Source of the DNA: Chrysaora quinquecirrha
Taxonomy: Eukaryota; Cnidaria; Scyphozoa; Semaeostomeae; Pelagiidae
Assembly: GCA_014526335.1 (NCBI GenBank)
Contig: JACTAT010000040.1
Coordinates: 263,565 to 327,564, forward strand
DNA length: 64,000 nucleotides
Direction: 5' to 3'
Part shown: positions 58,685-64,000 of the stretch, one piece after another
Layout of the letters: every line of letters starts with the position of its first letter
How positions within the stretch are numbered: position 1 is the stretch's first letter
Program-made: the position numbers and the translations under genes
Notes under the pieces: model-generated
What the model was told of the DNA's origin: nothing
The model's input: only the letters and a program-made list of their open reading frames with translations
Databases searched by the model: none

Positions 58685-60643
58685 CCACCCGGGGTAATGT
58701 CTGTGCAGTACAGTGGAGGCTGTGCAGTACAGTGGAGGCTGTTCAGTACAGTGGAGGGATAACATGATGCGTGTGGGGGGATAACATTGAGTACAGTGGA
58801 GGCTGTTCAGTACAGCGGAGAGATAACATTGAGTACAGTGGAGGTTGTGCAGTACAGTGGAGGGATAACATCAGTACAGTGGAGGGATAACATGATGCAT
58901 GTGGGGGGATAACATCAGTACAGTGGAGGCTGTTCAGTACTGTGGAGGGATAACATCAGTACAGTGGAGGGATAACATGATACGTGTGGGGGGATAACAT
59001 TGAGTACAGTGGAGGCTGTTCAGTACAGCGGAGGGATAACATCAGTACAGTGGAGGCTGTGCAGTACTGTGGAGGGATAACATCAGTACAGTGGAGGGAT
59101 AACATGATGCATGTGGGGGGATAACATCAGTACAGTGGAGGCTGTTCAGTACTGTGGAGGGATAACATCAGTACAGTGGAGGCTGTGCAGTACTGTGGAG
59201 GGATAACATCAGTACAGTGGAGGGATAACATGATGCATGTGGGGGGATAACATCAGTACAGTGGAGGCTGTTCAGTACTGTGGAGGGATAACATCGTAAG
59301 TCAACATTTCGGTTATTGGCGAATGGCGATATCGATTTGCATTCTGAATTGAAGATTATGAAGATCCCACAGAAAATATTATTTCCGATGTGGTTGATAG
59401 GAATTAAACATCGTCCTGCTTCTCCATCCTTACGATCTTTTTTGGAAAGATCTTCATCGAGATCTCCATCATCTTTCAACTTCTCCAAGCCTAGGCAAGC
59501 TTCCAAACTTTCTAAATAACAATCAAAGTAGCTTTTCGGGCTACTGTTTTCTTTGAGGGAGCTTCAAGCAAAAAGGATTTACCTTCTTCGTCCATTTATG
59601 TTTATCTTGGCATAACTTCAGGCAAGTAAGAAAAAAAGGCCAATAAAACTTCATTTCTCAGTCAATAAAACAACACAACAAAATAGCTTGTGGAAAGCAG
59701 CACGATGGCGCCATAACCTCCACTGTACTGTACTGATGTTATCCCTCCACAGTACTGAACAGCCTCCACTGTACTGATGTTATCCCCCCACATGCATCAT
59801 GTTATCCCTCCACTGTACTGATGTTATCCCTCCACAGTACTGAACAGCCTCCACTGTACTGATGTTATCCCTCCGCTGTACTGAACAGCCTCCACTGTAC
59901 TCAATGTTATCCCCCCACACGCATCATGCTATCCCTCCACTGTACTGATGTTATCCCTCCACAGTACTGAACAGCCTCCACTGTACTGATGTTATCCCCC
60001 CACATGCATCATGTTATCCCTCCACTGTACTGATGTTATCCCTCCACAGTACTGAACAGCCTCCACTGTACTGATGTTATCCCTCCGCTGTACTGAACAG
60101 CCTCCACTGTACTCAATGTTATCCCCCCACACGCATCATGTTATCCCTCCACTGTACTGATGTTATCCCTCCACAGTACTGAACAGCCTCCACTGTACTG
60201 ATGTTATCCCCCCACATGCATCATGTTATCCCTCCACTGTACTGATGTTATCCCTCCACAGTACTGCACAGCCTCCACTGTACTGATGTTATCCCTCCGC
60301 TGTACTGAACAGCCTCCACTGTACTCAATGTTATCCCCCCACACGCATCATGTTATCCCTCCACTGTACTGATGTTATCCCTCCACAGTACTGAACAGCC
60401 TCCACTGTACTGATGTTATCCCCCCACATGCATCATGTTATCCCTCCACTGTACTGATGTTATCCCTCCACTGTACTGCACAACCTCCACTGTACTCAAT
60501 GTTATCCCTCCGCTGTACTGAACAGCCTCCACTGTACTCAATGTTATCCCCCCACACGCATCATGTTATCCCTCCACTGTACTGAACAGCCTCCACTGTA
60601 CTGCACAGCCTCCACTGTACTGCACAGACATTACCCCGGGTGG
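58685..60643. repeat. Giant foldback of tandem 'gtacagtggagg' units
   Basis: The left arm (58685-59296) repeats 'cagtacagtggagg(c/g)' joined by 'tgttcagtac', 'gataacatcagtac' and 'gataacatgatgcatgtggggg'. The right arm (59717-60643) is the same set in reverse complement and is about 300 bp longer. The outermost 36 bases (ccacccggggtaatgtctgtgcagtacag...) are perfectly complementary. Higher-order units of about 150-180 bp are visible in the right arm. A 420-bp non-repeat centre separates the arms. Confidence 0.93.
59297..59716 (-). other. Unique centre of the foldback with exon-like segments
   Basis: On the minus strand a coding-like stretch runs from about 59553 towards 59300, beginning after an acceptor-like aaaacag and containing SPKSYFDCYLES, an acidic KDDGDLDEDLSKKD run and INHIGNNIFCGIF. 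Upstream, a short segment (QDKHKWTKK) ends at a donor-like aag|gtaaat near 59583. This resembles a captured, spliced gene fragment. I do not recognise the parent gene. Confidence 0.35.
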
Positions 60644-60800
60644 TTCCCGCAGATCTCGGTCAGGTGAGATCCGCATCCTTTGATCACGGATCTCGCCTCA
60701 CCGCGCTGGGTGATTGTTCATGTAAACGCAAGATTCACAAACAAAAGAATTTATTGTTCTGTCAGACCTTGCTTGGCCGAGCCAGCTCGCCTAACCGGTA
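60644..60800. mobile_element. Right half of the interrupted dispersed element
   Basis: Contains 'gcagatctcggtcaggtgagatcc', 'ggatctcgcctcaccgcgctgggtgatt' and 'acaaacaaaagaatttattgttctgtcagacc...gccgagccagctcgcctaaccgg', matching the right part of 23800-24150. Confidence 0.65.
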
Positions 60801-61277
60801 AGTCCTTCCTAAAAAACTTCAAGGATTAAATAAGTTGTTTAATAGAACTTTTACGGTGAAATGGCTTCACGTCGCAACCCGCCCAGCTTTAGTACCATAC
60901 TTATATAAATCACTGGTTTGCGTTGAATTTTCCTTCCACTTTGTGCCCTGCTGCTTTATCATAAACTTCAGCAAATGTAAGTATCATTTGACTGGACGAG
61001 TTTCCCCACTAACGCATTTCAGACATTATCGCATGCTGCGAGAACAAGAATTTAATTTAACTGATGCATTCAAGTTAATAAAAAGCAAATCAAATGGTAT
61101 GACACCGGGATGGCAACCCCGCATAGTAGGATGAATCACAAAGATAAGAAACTCTGATTTGATGGTGATAAACTTGTCATTATAAACTTTTTAATCAGAT
61201 AGCTTTTATTACAGGAGTCGCATGACAGATTAAAATTTCAAAGTTTCAAAAATGCTCTACTATGTCAAATAATAAAA

Positions 61278-62600
61278 TCAATTCACTTTGATCTTGCAGT
61301 CCTTTCCTTTCCCGGGCGTGTGCTCACATCCAGTGGCCTTCTCCCGGCCATATTTGTCGGTGATTACGACCCTTAGCACATCTGTGCCTGGATACTCCCA
61401 CGTTCCAAAGGCATACATCTCTCTGTCAGGACCACTCAGAACAGTTGTGACGTCTTCAAAGGCTTCAAAACCATTCGGCCACTTGACAGAATACTTACCC
61501 AATAGCTTGAATACCGCTTTCCATTTGTATACTATATCTTCCACTGTTCTCAACAAGTCAATCTTGATTTCCGTATTCTTTGGCACATCAATTGAAACTT
61601 CAGTGTTATCGGATGTCTCAGTTGTTTTGTCTGTGCTGCGTTCCACGTTGAACGATGATGATGTTGAAACTTCAGTTGAGAATGCTGCACTAGATGTTAC
61701 ACCAAATGCTTCTACTCCAAACTCTACCGATGCTCCAATAGACACGGACGTTTCAAAACCAGATCCAATTGAGAAAGAAGAAGTTGTAGAAATCTTAACT
61801 GCAAGAGATTTTTTGCAGTTGTATTTGTTGGAATGAGAAGAGCATATTACAGGACGGAATCCAGCAACTCGTTTCGGTTGTCCAACATTAGGAGGAGTCT
61901 TATCTTCGATGTTGAATGACGCAGCATCCAGTTTCATCATATTCTTGCGGTTAGACAGTGCCTTGCATTCGTACGTTATACTCTCTGCTGATTTATCCAT
62001 TGCATTCATCGTGCATTGCTTGTACTCGCCATCTGTATCTTTAACATTGATTGTAAAATCTGGTGGCATCTCTTTCAAGAGTTTGTGAACTTCTGATACA
62101 ATTGGTAGGATTTGAGGATTCAAGGGTTTCAAATACTTTTTCAGGTTATCACGATATCCAGATTCAGTTTGATATTTATGAGCGAGTCGTCTAAGGATTT
62201 GCTTTGCAACATCTATGTTACCAACAACACTTACAGAGTATGAATTAGGCCCACCACAGCAGCTTTGTGGACTGTGACACGCCATATATGATCTACATCT
62301 TGTGCTACATTCACTATCTTTAACTTTTTTGCCTTTCGGGTAGATATTTCCGCAATGACATTGGTTTCCTTGCGTCGCAGCTAATATGAAGCCTTTATCT
62401 CTGCACATCTCTTGGCATCTAACATTGGAGCTTCTTGGTTCCATTGACGACGGGCTTCCAGAAATAGAAAATGAAGAAAAGCATCCTTCCACTTTGTAGG
62501 CACCAGCCGATCGCTTGTTAACTCCAATGTCTTTAGATGCAGTTGGTGTTATAAATTGCCAGTGGACCACCACCAGCAGAGTGACGTATAGGGTAAACAT
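61278..62600 (-). CDS. Secreted WSC / aerolysin-like protein, 440 aa
   Basis: Single-exon paralogue of the 960-residue protein 20.5 kb to the left, on the same strand. Signal peptide about 1-21, Lys-Arg at 29-30, WSC domain about 36-125 (EGCFSSF, GFILAATQGNQCHCGN, CCGGPNSYSV), a short linker with KYLKPLNPQILPIV (151-180), and the aerolysin-like domain 181-440. The first 150 and last 260 residues align with the other protein without a gap; only the linker differs, being replaced there by 550 residues of Cys-rich repeats. The pore-region Ser/Thr alternation (STTSSFSIGSGFETSVSIGA) is conserved, as is ATGCEHTPGKGKDC near the end. The acceptor-like ttttag before the start is conserved too. This form may resemble the simpler family layout; which is ancestral is unknown. 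Membrane-pore activity is inferred. Confidence 0.9.
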   Translation of the reverse strand: MFTLYVTLLVVVHWQFITPTASKDIGVNKRSAGAYKVEGCFSSFSISGSPSSMEPRSSNVRCQEMCRDKGFILAATQGNQCHCGNIYPKGKKVKDSECSTRCRSYMACHSPQSCCGGPNSYSVSVVGNIDVAKQILRRLAHKYQTESGYRDNLKKYLKPLNPQILPIVSEVHKLLKEMPPDFTINVKDTDGEYKQCTMNAMDKSAESITYECKALSNRKNMMKLDAASFNIEDKTPPNVGQPKRVAGFRPVICSSHSNKYNCKKSLAVKISTTSSFSIGSGFETSVSIGASVEFGVEAFGVTSSAAFSTEVSTSSSFNVERSTDKTTETSDNTEVSIDVPKNTEIKIDLLRTVEDIVYKWKAVFKLLGKYSVKWPNGFEAFEDVTTVLSGPDREMYAFGTWEYPGTDVLRVVITDKYGREKATGCEHTPGKGKDCKIKVN

Positions 62601-63146
62601 TGTGGGTTGCTAAAAGACAAAAAATTACAAAATCAAGTTCAATTCTTACAGAGATAAACTTAGAGGTCCCCCACCAGGTCTTCCACCCTAAGACTGTGAA
62701 AAGGACCGTATATGAGATTTTTCAAACATTTGATGCACTATCTAGACATTTCATTTTACATCTGTGTCATTTTCGCCTCAGAGAATCAAAACCAGCAAAT
62801 ACAATTCGCTGCTATCAAATGAGCTGCCCACAGGAGCTATCTTAAAAGAAAGCTGGTTTCAGGGATAGATAATTGAAATAAAAAATTAGGCTTCTAACTA
62901 ATATTAAAAACTGACATAAGAAATGCACAGTCCCTCGGGTGTTTTAAAAATCGACTCAATATGCACCTGATGAGCTGAAGTACAAATAAGAAACACGACC
63001 CCCTGGCCTGGAATAACAGTAAATATTCTCAAATGATTGTTAGTATTTTTTTTTTCATTAGATATTACTATGTACTGAATATATTATAGTAGATTATTAG
63101 AATTTTTATCTTTAGACTGAAGGGTTTTATCGTGTTAAAATAATGA

Positions 63147-63168
63147 TGATGATGATGATGATGATGAG
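63147..63168. repeat. (ATG)n microsatellite
   Basis: About eight gat/atg units, at the edge of the sequence absent from the paralogous upstream region near 41050. Confidence 0.85.
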
Positions 63169-63861
63169 GCCACGGGCAGTGCAACCCGCTCAATGCATCT
63201 TGGTGCGACAACGTGCTGGGCTCTTTTGCTCCTGAGAGCCCTTAATCATTCCTTTCAAAGTTGTCAGGTCATGGGCCGATTCTTGTTTGAAGAACGAATT
63301 GTTTGCTTTTGTTCACAAATTGTGGGGCTCAGCGCTTGTCACAGCCCTGAAACCACGACTAATATACCACACACTCTTCCGTTCTGAGCCCTATAAATCT
63401 TGTACCTCTCAGTCTTTACGTACAATACAGTAGATGTGCGTATGGCCGCCATTTTGTGACACACTTATGCACGGGTTATAACAATTGAGTTATTGCTCCA
63501 GTCTTTTTACTTTAGTTCAATGCGACAAATAGCATCCATGTAAAAATTATATACCATATCTCGATTTATTATCATATGATCTCGTTTAATCTAGTATGTA
63601 TGCAACTATTTTACTACATATAAAAGCATTGGGACCCGCCGATGTCGCGTTGTGTTTGATAAAGTTTCTGCAGTAAATGAAAGAGTACGGTATCTCTTTA
63701 TGTATATGAATACATAGAAAAACAAATCTTTTACCGCTGACTTGACATAATGTTTACAATTACTTAGCAAATGTTACTTGTTATCCAGCCGGTTTTGAAA
63801 TACCATGCCATCCATGCCGGATAGAAATTTATAAGGACTATCTCTAAAATATGGATTATGG

Positions 63862-63906
63862 AATGATAGAGTGGAATGATGGAATGATGGAATGGAATGA
63901 TGGAAT
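63862..63906. repeat. ggaatgat minisatellite
   Basis: Repeated 'ggaatgat(a/g)' units, five or six copies, near the right edge. No gene is seen from 63400 to the end. Confidence 0.8.
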
Positions 63907-64000
63907 CGCATCAAAATGCATAAATGCAAAAGAAAAGCAATTTCCAAACACATCGCGACAATATTCTTAATTTTGAAAGCATAATGAAACAAAAATAGAG

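Larger units (their letters stand above)
61085..63830 (-). repeat. Duplicated block shared with about 37620-41400
   Basis: The 3' flank, coding ends, 5' flank ('gaggtcc(t/c)ccaccaggtcttccaccctaag') and more distant upstream sequence ('tgcatcttggtgcgacaacgtgctgggct'; 'aaatgttactt...ccggtttgaaat') are shared in the same order. Differences: no 180-residue repeats here, and about 275 bp at 62890-63165 is absent from the other copy. Confidence 0.85.

Noticed and set aside
58685..60643. Regular repeats resembling a CRISPR array
   Set aside because: Units are contiguous and form an inverted palindrome; there are no unique spacers and the genome is animal.

Overview
This is nuclear DNA from a multicellular animal, most likely a cnidarian and probably an anthozoan (coral or anemone relative). 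The signs are short exons with GT-AG introns of 0.3-3 kb, AT-rich spacers, a degenerate TTAGGG tract, very many short inverted-repeat elements, and a pair of secreted WSC/aerolysin-like proteins whose N-terminus ends in a Lys-Arg site, as in many cnidarian secreted precursors. Nothing prokaryotic is present. The species call is inference.

Left part (1-28.8 kb): a (TTAG)n/(CTAA)n array covers the first 1.45 kb. Four conserved housekeeping or regulatory genes follow, and I rebuilt them exon by exon from splice sites and codon phase. These are the 5' part of a Derlin-2 gene (minus, running off the left edge), a complete seven-exon VPS29 gene (minus) with one missing base in exon 3, a small three-exon bZIP gene (plus) head-to-head with VPS29, and a complete fourteen-exon SUDS3/SDS3 gene (minus, 325 codons). 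Introns and spacers carry foldback elements, terminal-inverted-repeat elements, tRNA-like SINEs and an interstitial telomere-like tract.

Middle (28.8-41.4 kb): a repeat-rich spacer, then a three-exon gene for a predicted type II membrane protein with a C-terminal fibrinogen-related domain (minus), then a single-exon 960-residue secreted protein: signal peptide, WSC domain, three exact 180-residue Cys-rich repeats and an aerolysin-like pore-forming domain.

Right part (41.4-64 kb): a degenerate array of 1.2-2.4 kb tandem units (about 41.4-57.9 kb) hosts a broken Ty3/Gypsy retrotransposon, which is itself split by an hAT-type element with a perfect 8-bp target duplication. Other insertions in the array can be defined because neighbouring units keep the empty site. 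A ~2 kb foldback made of tandem 'gtacagtggagg' units follows, embedded in a dispersed element. Last comes a 440-residue paralogue of the WSC/aerolysin-like protein. It lacks the 180-residue repeats but aligns without gaps over the first 150 and last 260 residues; flanking DNA on both sides of the two genes is duplicated too.

The most notable biology is the modular WSC/aerolysin-like pair. The conserved genes sit together without an obvious shared pathway.
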